64,000 nucleotides of DNA from Artocarpus heterophyllus (GCA_025403435.1 JAJQZP010000249.1:186001-250000); one strand, 5' to 3'. Counted from the first letter of the stretch, positions 11,301 through 22,584 are shown. Numbers and translations: made by a program. Notes: generated by a model not told the origin, from the letters alone.

Positions 11301-12126
11301 AATGTTGTTCCATTCAATTCCAAGCTTTCTTCTTTTCTGTCGCACAGGTTTGTGGTCAGGATTGACGTTAAGTTGATGTGAAGTTACGCTTAGATCGATT
11401 CCCAACATATCTGCATGACACCACATGAAACAATCATTATTAGCTTTTAAGAAATTAATTATCTCAGATTTTATCTTAGCGTCTAGTTATAATTCGATCT
11501 TCACTGTTTGTCTCGCATCTTTTGGTTTGATTTGTCCTTCATCAAGTTGCTCGAACATTGATTCTACACAATCTAGATTATTCGATCCATTTGGTTACTT
11601 GGTCTGTAATTGCTATAAAGCTTTCTTCTACTTCATAGTTATGGCATAGCAACTCCTTGCTGCTTCTTAACTTCCCAATGTCTCTCTAAATCCCTGCTTC
11701 ATTGGGAACCTAATCCATTGATGATAGGTTGACGAGACGGCTTTAATTGCACGCATCCAAGGTCTCCCAAGGATGATGTTATACCCCAAAGGGCAATCTA
11801 TGACTAGAAAACTTATCATCTTGTTTTCCCCCACTGCATAAAGTAGGAGTTTAATCCTCCCAATGGCCATGGTTGATTCTCCATTAAAACCTCCTAGCGA
11901 CGTGGAAGATTTCTTAATCTCCTCTTCGTCGATTTTCATCTCTTTCAGCATTGAGAGGAACAAGATGTTGGCAGAGCTTCTATTATCAATGAGTATTCTG
12001 TTGATTTCATAGTTTGTAATGTTGAGTTTTATTACCAAGGCATCGTCATGCAGATTGTCAAGCCCAAATGCCTTGTCGCTTCGAAATGAAATAGTATGCT
12101 CACCGTATTTGTCAGTTATGGAACTG
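8317..12126 (-). pseudogene. Element C pol: protease, RT, two RNase H, integrase (decayed)
   Basis: Domains run right to left. The protease (about 11667-12038) has IDNRSSANILFLS where the family usually has a glycine after DN, and GYNIILGRPWM. RT (about 10500-11430) has PVRQKRRKLG, LLEAGFIRPVQYPNWLANVV, VDFIDLNNACPKDSYPLP, and the catalytic YIDDM box at 10875-10889. A first RNase H (10299-10514) has SALVGEEDTIQKPIFFVSH and LRPYFQGHTIVVL. A second, distinct RNase H (about 9740-10140) has EYKAMVAGLRLAT and the acidic VESDSTLII. Integrase (8317-9300) has the core motif DVIGPFPPAPRQLKYLF and a C-terminal GKLAANWEGPYRI. The order and double RNase H fit the Tat lineage. Stops, frameshifts and a 65-bp duplication make it non-functional. 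Confidence 0.85.
9754..9883. repeat. 65-bp tandem duplication in element C pol
   Basis: Copies at 9754-9818 and 9819-9883, both beginning GACATACTTTACC, with one or two differences. It falls in the second RNase H region and shifts the frame. Confidence 0.93.
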
Positions 12127-12164
12127 ACAGTTGCTTAACTTGCTTTTCGCTAGTGAACCTTAAT

Positions 12165-13954
12165 CTAGTTGGCAGAATCGCCACTAAGAACAAAGCCTCC
12201 ACAAATGGCTCCAATGACTTTTCTGACAGGTGGAGGTGATGGTGTCCTCTCCTTAGCCTGACGATCCTTCTGCCGTCCATGCTCCCTGTCGAGCCCGTAA
12301 ACTTTCCTTCCTCGTTCGAGTAGATACTCCTTTAAATGCCATTTCTTAAGCAATTCTACGATCTTAGACCACAAAGCTTTATAATCGACTATCAAATGCC
12401 TTGTATCTCGATGGAACTCACAGTCCTATGACTAGTCACAGGAATGACTCGGGGCCATCTTGTTAGGCTAGCTAACATAGCCTTTCCTTCTAGCTATGTG
12501 ACTAGCTCCACAGGAGATATGTTCTGAGCATACTTCGGTGGCAACATTGGCCTATTTCTTGACTGAGGCTTCTCTTCTTTCCTTCTCAATTCCCTTCTAG
12601 GTGGTGTCCTTGCTGTCTTCTTCTATTGATCCGTGGTTTCTACTGTCTCTTGCCCTACTTGTTCTGATCTTAACTTCTGGTGAGTTCTGGCTCACATCTC
12701 TCATTCTCCTCTTCCAGATTGATCCATCCCTTTGCTTTATTCAAAGCTTCTTGGATGGCCTAAGGGTAATCAGAGCAAATGCTGCTCTTAAAGGAGGATT
12801 TATACAATAGTCCCTTCTTTAACTCTTCTCTAGCTATTCTATCTTCCAAATCCAAAATCTCCAAAAGGGATTTACTGAATCACTTAATGTACGCTCGTAG
12901 CGATTCTCCAGGGATTTGTATGATCGACCATGAGTCCTGGGTCATCTTGCCAGTTTTTATGTGCACAAAATAGGCTTTTACGAATGAATCTGCCAAGTCT
13001 TCAAAGCTGTTGATTGATTCAGTTGGCAGGTTAGTAAACCATTGAAGTGTTGGGCCTTTAAGGCTCTACGTAAACAGCTTGCACATCGTTTCATCAAGGA
13101 TTCAATCGGTGATGCTTGTTGCACTTACTACATTCTTGTATTGCAACATGTAGCCCTTAGAATCTGATGTCCCGTCGAAGCAAGCGAACACAAGATTGTT
13201 GTACTTAGGAGGAAATATAGAAGTAATTCTTCATGTGAAGGGGGTTTCTCGAATGTTTTGCAAAATATCATCAAGTGCTGGGGTCTTGCTTGTTGCCTTT
13301 GATACTTTCTGATCGATCTTCTCCTCCATGAGTTTGGTGTTCTGTCAAGCATCTCCTTCATCATCGGTTGAATCGACTCAGGAGTTAACAAGGTCGATGC
13401 TGTTGTTTCTTCAAATTGAACCGTCAGTTTAACTGTCCTTTCAGCTTCATTCATTTCACTATTCTGTCCGATCGGTTCTGTACGAACGTCTGTTGTTGTC
13501 GTAGTTGTTGCCATAATAGGCATTATTGTGACTGTCAAAGCTGTTGTGATTGTCATTGCTAGCACTAGAGTTGAGGGGGTGTATAGCGGCTGCATCCTCC
13601 TGATGGGGCTATAAGATGATGGTTGTCTGATTGTTTGTGGCATCTGAAACTGCTATTGTGCTGCTGTTGTCACTGGGAAAGTCAAGTACCCATAATACGG
13701 GTAATAGTATGACAGCGAGGCCATCCGTGAGTTCTGGTAAGTAATTTGACTCCTCAGAGACAAGTTCTTGCTATTGAGTTGCTCTAATCTCCTATCGCGT
13801 TCTTGAGAGCGTGCAGCTTGCTCCTAGAGCATTTTCTTCAGAACCTCCACTTCAGTTGTGAGGGCTTCCATCTATTGATTTGTTTAAGTTTCTTATGTAT
13901 CTTCATTCAGAATTTTGGAATTTCAGATGCGTGTTTGTTGTCGTTGTCTGCCAT
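12165..13954 (-). pseudogene. Element C gag (decayed)
   Basis: Gag begins at ATG 13954 (MADNDNKHASEIPKF, then a stop), about 60 bp inside the 5' LTR, which suits a gag start. A retrotransposon gag core is readable near 12870-13100: SLKGPTLQWFTNLPTESI, then FEDLADSFVKAYFVHIKTGK. The C-terminal part at 12165-12450 has a degenerate Cys/His stretch (DCEFHRDTRHLIVDYKALW) and VRKVIGAICGGFVLSGDSAN, typical of the gag-protease junction in Tat-like elements. Many stops and frame changes are present; the frame at 13128-13643 is a partly shifted piece. Confidence 0.75.
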
Positions 13955-13998
13955 TTGTAGTTATGCTAGAGATCCCTAGGGTTGATGATCTGAATGCA

Positions 13999-14013
13999 CT
14001 ACAGTGGGCGCCA
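13999..14013 (-). other. Primer binding site of element C
   Basis: On the minus strand, two or three bases after the LTR end, the sequence reads TTTGGCGCCCACTGT. TGGCGCC-type primer sites are common in plant Ty3/gypsy elements. The exact primer tRNA is not decided here. Confidence 0.65.
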
Positions 14014-14016
14014 AAC

Positions 14017-14376
14017 TATAGACATTGGATTTAATACGTCTGTTTAAGGAATTTGGGCCCTCAAAGCACCGTTATTTGGATCCATTAGCTTTAAAGTAAA
14101 TGTGTTAGATTGAATTGCAAAGAACAATAGATTGAATCAAACGAAATGAAATAATGCTATATAAATAAGAGATACCACACGCAAGATTTATAGTGGTTTA
14201 CTCTGTTAAAAGAGCTACATCCACTATTCTTCACTATAGTATAAATTATGAGTACAGATTACAAGAGATCACAGGAAAAAATGAGAAGTAAATTTGGTAA
14301 AGTTTCTGCATGTTCAATATCTTGTCCCCCTACCATGAAGATGCTATCTCTTTATATAGAGAGTAGGGATGAGTGG
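14017..14376 (-). repeat. 5' LTR of element C, part 1
   Basis: Matches 3767-4140 of the other LTR copy with scattered changes, then stops abruptly where element A begins. The TATA box (TATATAAAG on the minus strand, 14350-14358) lies about 20 bp from the insertion, which removes the upstream promoter half. Confidence 0.85.
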
Positions 14377-14941
14377 TGTTAGACATGTATGCCCTAAGGA
14401 GTAAAAATGTAATAAGTTTTTGAAGACATTTTTATCAATAAAGAACTATTCATTATTTATATACCAAAACTTGTCCTTTTTACATTCATATTTATTGAAT
14501 GTATGTTAAGCAAATAATAGTCTGAGACTGTCAGTCTAAACCTTTAAGAATTGGGCATATGATGGACAGATTATGCGAAAGACACGATTCTTAAGGTGAC
14601 GGTCTAAATCATAACATCTGCAATCGAGGGAATAAAATTGGGCACTTTATTCATGTAAAGATTGTTATGTTGTCTATATCCCTATTGAGAGATGGTTTGT
14701 CTTGATAATCGAAGGTGGACTCCATGAATAGAAACATTGGCATGTTGTCATAGGTGACGAAGTGTTAGATCGGGACATAAAGTGAATTGATTTAGATTAA
14801 TAATTCTGTCTTGGCAAATCGACTCACTTTAGATAATCATTTGTATTGTATCTTAATCTTGAGATGAATAGTAAGCTCGTTGTCTTGACTTGTGTCTTTT
14901 GATGTGCCAAAGAGTCACACCCACATCTTAATAGTGGTATG
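14377..14941 (+). repeat. 5' LTR of element A, part 1
   Basis: The first 565 bp of the family LTR (TGTTAGACATG...) up to ATAGTGGTATG, ending in the target duplication GTATG (14937-14941) of element B. Confidence 0.9.
14937..14941. repeat. Target site duplication of element B (left)
   Basis: GTATG, repeated at 24635-24639 on the other side of element B. Confidence 0.95.
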
Positions 14942-15459
14942 TGTTGGAAACAAAGTGCGCAGCGGAATTTTTAAAAATTTTATCAGAGTATTTTCCAAAA
15001 TACAAGTATGACATGTTATATGTATAAATTAAACAGATCTTACTAACCTCAGTGTGCCGAAGAACCTCCGCGACCTGTGTAGAGAAGTAACGTTCCAGAA
15101 GAGCCTCAACCAACTGGTCTTCTTTGCTATTCTCTATCCACAACCGGAGTGAGTGTGGGCTCACACGTACAGCTCTTCCACCGGTGACTCTCCTTCCAAC
15201 CAATAGAGAGAACCCAAAGCTAGTGTTCGTGATTTGTGAACAAAAGCTCTCAGGGAGTTTTCAGATGCTCACTAGAAGAGTATCACTCTTAATCTCTCAA
15301 ATTGATCTGAGTAAATCATTAGACTCACTCCCTTTTTATACCTATTGGTCCTTGGGGTCAGTCCATATCAGATTAGGTCTCAAAAATCAAAACAGAATCA
15401 AGTTCGGATCAATATCTGATAAGATACGCGTGAAAAATGCGTAATCTTAGCTGTCGCGG

Positions 15460-15535
15460 TCGGCATGCCGAACTGTGAGATAGGCAGGCCGAACTGGCCA
15501 GTTCGGCAGGCCGAACTTTCTGATCGGCAGGCCGA
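15460..15535. promoter_or_regulatory. Phased palindrome array in 3' LTR of element B
   Basis: Four 12-bp palindromes start at 15460 (TCGGCATGCCGA), 15481 (TAGGCAGGCCGA), 15503 (TCGGCAGGCCGA) and 15524 (TCGGCAGGCCGA), spaced 21, 22 and 21 bp. The 9-10 bp between them differ. The array is about 120 bp upstream of the TATA box in transcription orientation. Confidence 0.85.
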
Positions 15536-15689
15536 ACTGCCGAGAAAAAATCTCCGCGAATCTTTTATTTTCCACCCGAGATTCTAAAGGATAAAGTCTC
15601 AGTTTTGATTCAAATAGCCCAATAGAAAAGATATCTGATCAAAACAAACTCTATCAAGATAATCTCTAAGAAAATAAATCAATTCAAAT

Positions 15690-15840
15690 AATTCTACAAG
15701 TTTATCTTGTTCTAATTGTCCAAAATTAAAACAACCGATAAACAGACAAGAATTATCCGAACGCCATAATTCAACAAGTTCATCTTGAACTAATTTCTTA
15801 CAAAATTAATTCAACCGATAAACAGACATGAATTATTTGA
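15690..15840. repeat. Two-copy direct repeat in U3 of element B
   Basis: Copies at 15690-15760 and 15768-15840 share CAAGTTYATCTTG, an A-rich middle and CCGATAAACAGACA. The offset is 78 bp. The same pair is found in the LTRs of A, D and E (for example 25210-25365), so it is a family trait. Confidence 0.75.
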
Positions 15841-16972
15841 TTCTTATAAATTTTAAACCAATCTGATAAATCCGACATAAGTCACCAATTATTGGAAAAG
15901 CACGCCGTGTCGTTACAGGACTTTGTGAGCTAGCAAAGGGGACCAAAATGGACCTATAAAGTTCAAGCTCATGATAATTATGAAACCCAATATCCCAGAT
16001 ATACATTTCACAATTATCAACTCCAACGCTACTCCACTAAAAGCTTGGAGCTGCACTCTCGAACTTTATAGAATTACGAAGCTCATGTAGCTAAGTCTCC
16101 ATGACATATCATAGTGTATCGCATCCCCATATGATCATCCATAATCGGCTTAAGGACAAGTTCTGTCTTACCTTCCCGATTATTTTTATCTTACGTTCCA
16201 TTGTCTCACCATTAGAAAACTTACCATCCAAAGATAGTATACCATTCGGTTACACCTATGTATCCAAATGGTTGAGCGCTCCAGTTTTCCAATTACAGGA
16301 CAACGCATATAAGAGGATATCATTACTCCTAAAGAGGAGCTATGGATTCCATATCTATGAATAACAAGTCTACGCTATCAAGAGTCATATCTCCAACGTA
16401 CCGGCATGCATGCCACTATAGAGATGTGGGAGTCACCCATTGGTACATCAAAAGACATAAGTCGAGACAACGGGCCCATTATTCATCTCAGGATTAAGAT
16501 ACAATACAAACGACTGTCTAAAGTGAATCGATTTGCCAAGACAGAATTATTAATCCAAATCAATTCACTTTATGTCCCGATCCAACACATCGTCACCTAT
16601 GACAACGCGCCAATGTTTCTATTCACGGAGTCCAACTCCGATGGCCAAGACAAACCATCTCCCAAAAGGGATATAGACAACATAACAATCTTTACATGAA
16701 TAAAGCGCCCAACTTTATTCCCTCGATTGCGGATCATATATTTTAGACCATCACCTTAAGAGTCGTGTCTACCGCATAATCATCCCATCATATGCCCAAC
16801 TCTTAAGGTTTAGACTGACAGTCTCAGACTACTGTTTGCTTATCATACATTCAACGAATATGAACGTAAAGAGGACAATATTTGGTATATATAAATGAAT
16901 AAATTCTTTATTGATAAAAATGTCTCCAAAAACGTATTACATTTTTACTCCTTAGAGCATACATGTCTAACA

Positions 16973-16985
16973 ATCTCCCACTTGC
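16973..16985 (-). other. Polypurine tract of element B
   Basis: On the minus strand GCAAGTGGGAGAT precedes the 3' LTR start. The gag-pol stop lies only a few bases upstream. Confidence 0.85.
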
Positions 16986-16986
16986 A

Positions 16987-19900
16987 CTAAGTGAGTAAAT
17001 ACTGCAAATTTCGCATCCCCATAGCTTCCACATGCCTTTCGAAGACTCTCCCAGAAAGTGTCTTCGTAAATGGATCAGCTAAATTGTCCTCTGACGCGAT
17101 CTTGCACACCGTGACATGCCCGCTCTCAACGAAGTCCTTTATCACATGATACTTCCGATCAATATGCTTACTCTTCTTGTGAAATCTTGGTTCCTTAGCA
17201 TTAGCTACCGCCGCACTGTTATCACAGTACAGTGATACCGCTTTATCCATACCAGGAACTACCTCAAGATCCCCAAGGAACTTGCGGAGCCACACTGCTT
17301 CTTTCGAAGCATCACTGGCCGCCACATACTCGGCCTCCATCGTTGAATCCGAAGTGCAATCTTGCTTCGCACTTCTCCAACTGATGGCACCGCCACCCAG
17401 AGTAAACACAAACCCTGAAGTCGATTTCCTAGAATCCAGGCAGGATTGAAAATCCGAATCAGTGTATCCTAGAGGAGTTAAATCCTCACCCGAATACACA
17501 AGCATATACCCTCGAGTCCTTCTCAGGTACTTGAAAATATGCTTTACCCCAACCCAATGGTTCGGTCCTGGATCCGCCTGAAATCGACTCACAATCCCGA
17601 CCGCATAGCTAATATCCGGTCGAGTGCAAAGCATGGCATACATGAGACTACCCACTGCCGAAGCATAAGGCACCTTCTTCATGTATTCTCTTTCTTCATA
17701 AGACTTTGGAGAGTCTTTCTTAGAAAGAGTAATTCCAGACCTAGATGGTTGCCCACCTTTCTTGGAATCCTGCATTGCAAACCTCCTGAGAATTTTATCT
17801 ATGTAGCCGGCCTGTGACAAAGCTATCATTTTGTTCTTCCTATCCCGCAAGATCTGGATACCGAGAACAAAATTAGCCTCACCCAAGTCCTTCATGTCAA
17901 ACTGCTTGGTCAACCATAATTTGACCGATGACAACGCCCCAACGTCATTGCCAATTAGCAGAATGTCATCTACATAGAGTAGTAGAAAAACCACCTTCCC
18001 ATTCTTAATGTGTTTGTAAACACATGGTTCATCCACATTTTGTGAGAACCCATAAGTCTTGATCACTTGATCAAATCTTATGTTCCAAGAACGAGAAGCC
18101 TGCTTAAGTCCATAAATAGACTTTAGCAACTTACAAACCTTACCCTCTTGACCCGCGACCTTGAACCCGTCTGGTTGTTCCATATAAATGGACTCATCAA
18201 GATAGCCATTTAGAAAAGCCGTCTTGACATCCATCTGCCAAATCTCATAGTCGAGAGCGGCAGCTATGGACAAGAGAATCCGGATGGACTTAAGCATGGC
18301 TACAGGCGAAAAGGTTTCCTCATAATCGATTCCTTCCTTTTGCGTATAACCCTTAGCTACCAGTCTAGCCTTAAAGGTTTCGACCTTTCCATCCACTCCT
18401 CTTTTCCTCTTGTAGATCCACTTACACCCTATGGGTTTTACCCCTTCGGGAAGATCCACAAGCTCCCAGACCCGATTAGTCTCCATAGACTTCATCTCAA
18501 TGTTCATGGCCTCTGTCCAGAGTCTTGAATCAACATCCTCCATAGCTTCTGCGTAAGTATAAGGATCCCTGTCATGTTCATCCGGTTCAGCCAAAAAGAC
18601 CTCCCCATTGAACATATACCTTTCAGGTTGACGCCCGATCCTCCCACTACGCCGAAGCCCCTGTGGTTGTTGTTCAGGTTTGTTTGGTTTTTCTACACCG
18701 ATCGGAATGGTTTCGTTCGGAACCTCCGGAGTAAACGGATTACCCCTCAACTCCTCAAGCACCACTTTGCTTTGAGGTTTAAAGTCGTTCATGTAACTCT
18801 CCTCAAGGAAAGTTGCATTAGTTGAAACCACGACTTTATTTTCCTTTGGGTTATAAAAATAACCCCCTTTAGTCCCTTTTGGATATCCTACAAACACGCA
18901 AACTTCTGAACGTGCTTCCAACTTATTCGGATCCTTAAACAGGACATGAGCTGGACATCCCCATATGCGAATATGGTTTAAGGATGTCTTCCGTCTTGTC
19001 CACAACTCGTGAGGAGTTTTAGGGACCGATTTTGAAGGCACATTGTTCAAAAGATAACATGCGGTTTGTAGTGCATATCCCCAAAAGGATAAAGGCAATG
19101 ATGAATAACTCATCATGGACCGAATCATGTCCAACAAAGTCCTATTCCTTCTCTCTGCTACGCCATTCTGCTGCGGAGTGCCCGGCGCAGTCAAATGGGA
19201 TAAAATCCCATTCTCTAACAAGTGTCCCAAGAACTCATCAGAAAGGTATTCCCCACCTCGATCAGATCGAAGTGCCTTTATGGGTCTACCCAATTGCTTT
19301 TCCACTTCAGCCCGAAACTCCCTGAATTTATCATAAGTTTCGCTTTTGTGGTGCATTAGGTACACATACCCATATCTAGAGTAATCGTCAATAAAAGTAA
19401 CGAAGTACTCATACCCTCCTCGTGCCCGGATGTTCATCGGTCCGCAAACATCACTATGCACAAGTTCTAGAACCCCTTCGGCCCTATTGCCCTTAGACCC
19501 GTATGGTCTTTTGGTCATTTTACCCTCCAAACAAGACTCACATTGAGGTATAGATTCCACCTTTAAGTGACTTAAAGGTCCATCCCTTACCAACCTTTGA
19601 ATCCTATTCAGGTTAATATGGCCAAGGCGCAAATGCCAAAGATAAGTCTTATTAGAGTGAGAAGTTTTAAGTCTTTTTGAGTTATTATCATTTATCTCAG
19701 CATTAAGCAATAAGTCCATCTTAGGTTTGATAAAATATAGATTATTTTGCATCCATCCAGAACAGATAAAAGATTTGTTTTTACGAATCACCACTTTTTC
19801 ATTAAAAGATACCACGTAGGAGTCTTTAAATAAAGAAGATACAGAAATTAAATTCCTTTTAAATTTAGGAACATAAAAACAATCTCGCAAAATTAAACTC

Positions 19901-20940
19901 CTATAATTATCAAAACAAAGATGGACATCTCCCACTGCTTCCGCTGAGACCAAGGATCCATCGCCCATCCGAAGCGTTAAGTCTTCACGAAGTAGACTTC
20001 TCGTTTCTTTGAATCCCTGCAGAGAAACACAAACATGATTAGTTGCACCGGAATCTATGACCCAAATGTCACTGGATTCCTCAACCAAACAAGTTTCTAA
20101 ATATAGAAGATCACACCTACCTCCCTTGGAAAGGAAGTCCTTGCAATGCTTCTTTATATGCCCGACCTTACCACAAAAGAAGCACTTAAGCTTCTTTGGG
20201 TTCTTCTTCTTCTTCTTCTTGCTCTTGGTAGCAATAGGAATAGAAGACTTACCACTCTTGGCCCGTTGCTTCTTTCCATTCCCAGAGTTAGGATTGGAAC
20301 CAGAAGCAGCTACCATATTGGCCTCTCCACCAGCAGGAGACTCCCTGATCAGCAGTTCAAACTCCTGTAACTGTTTCATCAATTCTGTTAAGGTCATATC
20401 CCGTCTATTGCTCAAATTAAAAGTAGCTCTAAACGGAATAAATTCCTTAGACAGAGTCTCAAAGACCATAGTCATCTGAGTTTCAGCATCGATGTCGGCT
20501 CCATTGGTTTGAGCCTCAGCGAGGTAACCCATGACCAACATCATGTGCTCCTTTACAGATGTCCCCGGTCTCTGTCTACAGTTTAAGAGTTTCCGAAGCG
20601 CCCCTTGCCGCTTTGTTATGGCCTGGCCTCCAAACATATCCTCAAGATTATCCAAGATCTGCTTCGCAGTCTCATAATCCTGATGTTGAGCCTGCAGCAC
20701 GTTATTCATGCTAGCCATAACATAGCAGCGGGCCTGATCATTAGCATCTTTCCAGCGTTCGTACGCTTGGAATTGCTCATTACTTGAGTCTCCCGTAGGC
20801 TCGGGAGGACAAGGAGTTGTCAGTACATACTTCAGTTTCTCAAAGGATAGGACGATGTCCAGGTTCCGTTTCCAATCATTATAATTCTCACCGGTTAATT
20901 GGTTTTTGTCAAGTATCGATGATAAAGCGTTTTTAGACAT
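16987..20940 (-). CDS. Gag-pol polyprotein of element B (Ty1/copia), intact
   Basis: One open frame of 1317 codons from ATG 20940 ([14 protein letters not shown]). An in-frame ATG lies 24 codons upstream, but the start used here is conserved in A, D and E and follows the acceptor-like site at 20948. Gag spans about residues 1-250, and the zinc knuckle [14 protein letters not shown] is at 253-266. The protease has DSGA at 296-299. Integrase has its zinc region at 436-470 and catalytic D497, D560 and E596, the last two 35 residues apart as in active integrases. RT has D904 and YVDD at 989-992. RNase H has D1161, E1204, D1240 and D1289. No stop, frameshift or lost catalytic residue was found. 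It makes the proteins for particle formation, cDNA synthesis and integration. Confidence 0.97.
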   Translation of the reverse strand: MSKNALSSILDKNQLTGENYNDWKRNLDIVLSFEKLKYVLTTPCPPEPTGDSSNEQFQAYERWKDANDQARCYVMASMNNVLQAQHQDYETAKQILDNLEDMFGGQAITKRQGALRKLLNCRQRPGTSVKEHMMLVMGYLAEAQTNGADIDAETQMTMVFETLSKEFIPFRATFNLSNRRDMTLTELMKQLQEFELLIRESPAGGEANMVAASGSNPNSGNGKKQRAKSGKSSIPIATKSKKKKKKNPKKLKCFFCGKVGHIKKHCKDFLSKGGRCDLLYLETCLVEESSDIWVIDSGATNHVCVSLQGFKETRSLLREDLTLRMGDGSLVSAEAVGDVHLCFDNYRSLILRDCFYVPKFKRNLISVSSLFKDSYVVSFNEKVVIRKNKSFICSGWMQNNLYFIKPKMDLLLNAEINDNNSKRLKTSHSNKTYLWHLRLGHINLNRIQRLVRDGPLSHLKVESIPQCESCLEGKMTKRPYGSKGNRAEGVLELVHSDVCGPMNIRARGGYEYFVTFIDDYSRYGYVYLMHHKSETYDKFREFRAEVEKQLGRPIKALRSDRGGEYLSDEFLGHLLENGILSHLTAPGTPQQNGVAERRNRTLLDMIRSMMSYSSLPLSFWGYALQTACYLLNNVPSKSVPKTPHELWTRRKTSLNHIRIWGCPAHVLFKDPNKLEARSEVCVFVGYPKGTKGGYFYNPKENKVVVSTNATFLEESYMNDFKPQSKVVLEELRGNPFTPEVPNETIPIGVEKPNKPEQQPQGLRRSGRIGRQPERYMFNGEVFLAEPDEHDRDPYTYAEAMEDVDSRLWTEAMNIEMKSMETNRVWELVDLPEGVKPIGCKWIYKRKRGVDGKVETFKARLVAKGYTQKEGIDYEETFSPVAMLKSIRILLSIAAALDYEIWQMDVKTAFLNGYLDESIYMEQPDGFKVAGQEGKVCKLLKSIYGLKQASRSWNIRFDQVIKTYGFSQNVDEPCVYKHIKNGKVVFLLLYVDDILLIGNDVGALSSVKLWLTKQFDMKDLGEANFVLGIQILRDRKNKMIALSQAGYIDKILRRFAMQDSKKGGQPSRSGITLSKKDSPKSYEEREYMKKVPYASAVGSLMYAMLCTRPDISYAVGIVSRFQADPGPNHWVGVKHIFKYLRRTRGYMLVYSGEDLTPLGYTDSDFQSCLDSRKSTSGFVFTLGGGAISWRSAKQDCTSDSTMEAEYVAASDASKEAVWLRKFLGDLEVVPGMDKAVSLYCDNSAAVANAKEPRFHKKSKHIDRKYHVIKDFVESGHVTVCKIASEDNLADPFTKTLSGRVFERHVEAMGMRNLQYLLT

Positions 20941-22584
20941 TTTCAATCTACAATAAAGAATCATATACCAAACATAAGCAAACATATTTAATAATTTAGT
21001 AAGATAACACAATCATGTAAAATCATACAAATGTGTTTATGTGTCAAAACCTTGAAAATATCACAACCTTACAACGATAATTCCCAACTCAGAATTCAAC
21101 AAGCTCCTAGGGGAGTCATGCCAAATTCAATCAGGAACACGGATCCCCTCCTGATTAATATATGCCATCCAGGACCCGTATGATCCAGCATATACTAATA
21201 ATCGTTTCTTTGGCCATTAATTTTATTAACAGAGCTCCTAGGGGAGGTTAATAATAAAATTAACGTGAGTGTATAACCACCGTTTCAATATTTTATCCAT
21301 GATTTATAATCACCACCTAGGGGTGTGCAACCATAAATCATACTAAAATACCTTATCCTTTTAGAGATCCAATCTGGTACATAATAGAAATCCCTTCCTA
21401 GGGGTTGGGACCATCATGTTCTACCTATGGACCAACGATGGAGGCCTTAGGTTCTCTCTTCGAAAACCTTCTCCCACTCAATCTTTTGAAGTCAAGGTTT
21501 TATTTTAAAATTATGCATGAACAATTTTAATATGAGCGGCACTCCCTATTCTATATGACATGTTATCAATATACATGGTAAATCATATTATAATGCAGAC
21601 AAGCAAAGCAATCAAGCAAAGCTACAAGCATAATAATAATAACCGTAATATTATGGTTCCACCCTAGAGAATAGAAAAAACTAAGATTACAAGAGAATAA
21701 TCGAGACATTTATCGATTCTTCATCCTTGAATCCTCAAGCTGTATCCTTCTTCATGTAATATCCATCTTCAAGTCCTCAATCCCGTATGAATCGAACACT
21801 TCATATTTCCGGTCATATCCAAATTTAATGTTTCTCAGAATTGTCCCAAAAATAAAATTAAAACTGCACCAAAAATTGCACCTTTTCTGGACACCTGGAT
21901 GCTCTCTGTCGGCAGGCCGATCTAGGTGATCGGTCTGCCGATCATGGTGGTTCGGCCTGCCGAACATGAAGGTTCGGCCTGCCGGCAGAGCACCAAAATT
22001 TCTGCCCCACTGTCGGCCTGCCGGACCGTACGTCCGGCCTGCCGATCTGTGACCTTCGGCCTGCCGAACTGTGAGGTCCGGCATGCCGACCGAGCAGAAA
22101 ACCCTTAATCCAGAAAATACAATTTTAATGCAATTCATCAATTTTATTTTCAACAATTCAAAAACATAAAATTAGAGACTCAGGAAATACCTGGAGGCGC
22201 CATCATCTATCTTCAAGATCCGACTTCTCGTTCCGTCTTCTCCGAATAATTATTTAATTACAAAATTCTTACAAATTAAAAATTAAATAATAATTCCTAG
22301 ACGGAGATGATAGTCCGCCATCTAATTACATGAAAAACTTAGATACACATTCTAACCTCTAAGGAACCATAACCGGTATTAATTAATTAATAAATAATTA
22401 AACAACAATTTAATCAACCATAATTAATTAATAAACATTCACCACATAATCCATGACAACATATATATTATATAGAAACCTAGAGTGCCATCTCTCTATA
22501 AAATTCAATTCAAGCATAGGAGAGATTAAGATCACAAAATTTATGCATATAACATGATCACAAACTTGCAAATTTATGTAAAAA
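20941..22584 (-). other. Leader of element B with putative intron and palindrome array
   Basis: A non-coding leader of about 1.64 kb between primer site and gag. On the minus strand CCAG|GTATTT begins a possible intron at 22190, and TTTATTGTAG ends it at 20948 (1243 nt), seven bases before the gag ATG. Eight GC-rich palindromes lie inside at 21909-22089. Open frames in this part (21752-22156 minus, 21926-22108 plus) are array artefacts. Confidence 0.6.
21909..22089. promoter_or_regulatory. Eight-unit phased palindrome array in element B leader
   Basis: Units start at 21909, 21930, 21952, 21974, 22013, 22034, 22056 and 22078. The spacing is 21-22 bp apart from one gap of 39 bp. Typical units are TCGGCAGGCCGA and TCGGCCTGCCGA. 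Confidence 0.85.

Larger units (their letters stand above)
14942..16972 (-). repeat. 3' LTR of element B
   Basis: In element orientation it runs from 16972 (TGTTAGACATG) to 14942 (...TTTCCAACA). It includes the palindrome array at 15460-15535, a TATA box at 15331-15340 and a direct repeat at 15690-15840. Open frames such as 15124-15444, 16101-16364 and 16406-16699 (plus) also occur in the other LTR and are chance frames. Confidence 0.95.

Noticed and set aside
14374..14378. A perfect 5-bp target duplication for element A
   Set aside because: TGGTG occurs on both sides only if the element's first two bases are counted as flank; with the normal TGTTAG tip only TGG is certain, so it is reported as ambiguous.
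15124..15444. LTR-internal open frames (also 16101-16364, 16406-16699 and their second copies)
   Set aside because: They are antisense to the LTR, recur only because LTRs are duplicated, and are broken in A, D and E.
20057..20479. Antisense frames over gag and pol of the copia elements (also 17539-17817, 28159-28497, 46017-46340)
   Set aside because: They are complements of the conserved lysine-rich gag and pol segments, so their recurrence reflects pol conservation.
21909..22089. CRISPR-like array (short palindromic repeats with short spacers)
   Set aside because: The repeats are 12 bp, the gaps 9-10 bp and imperfect, no cas genes exist, and the same arrays sit in retrotransposon LTRs and leaders of a plant genome.
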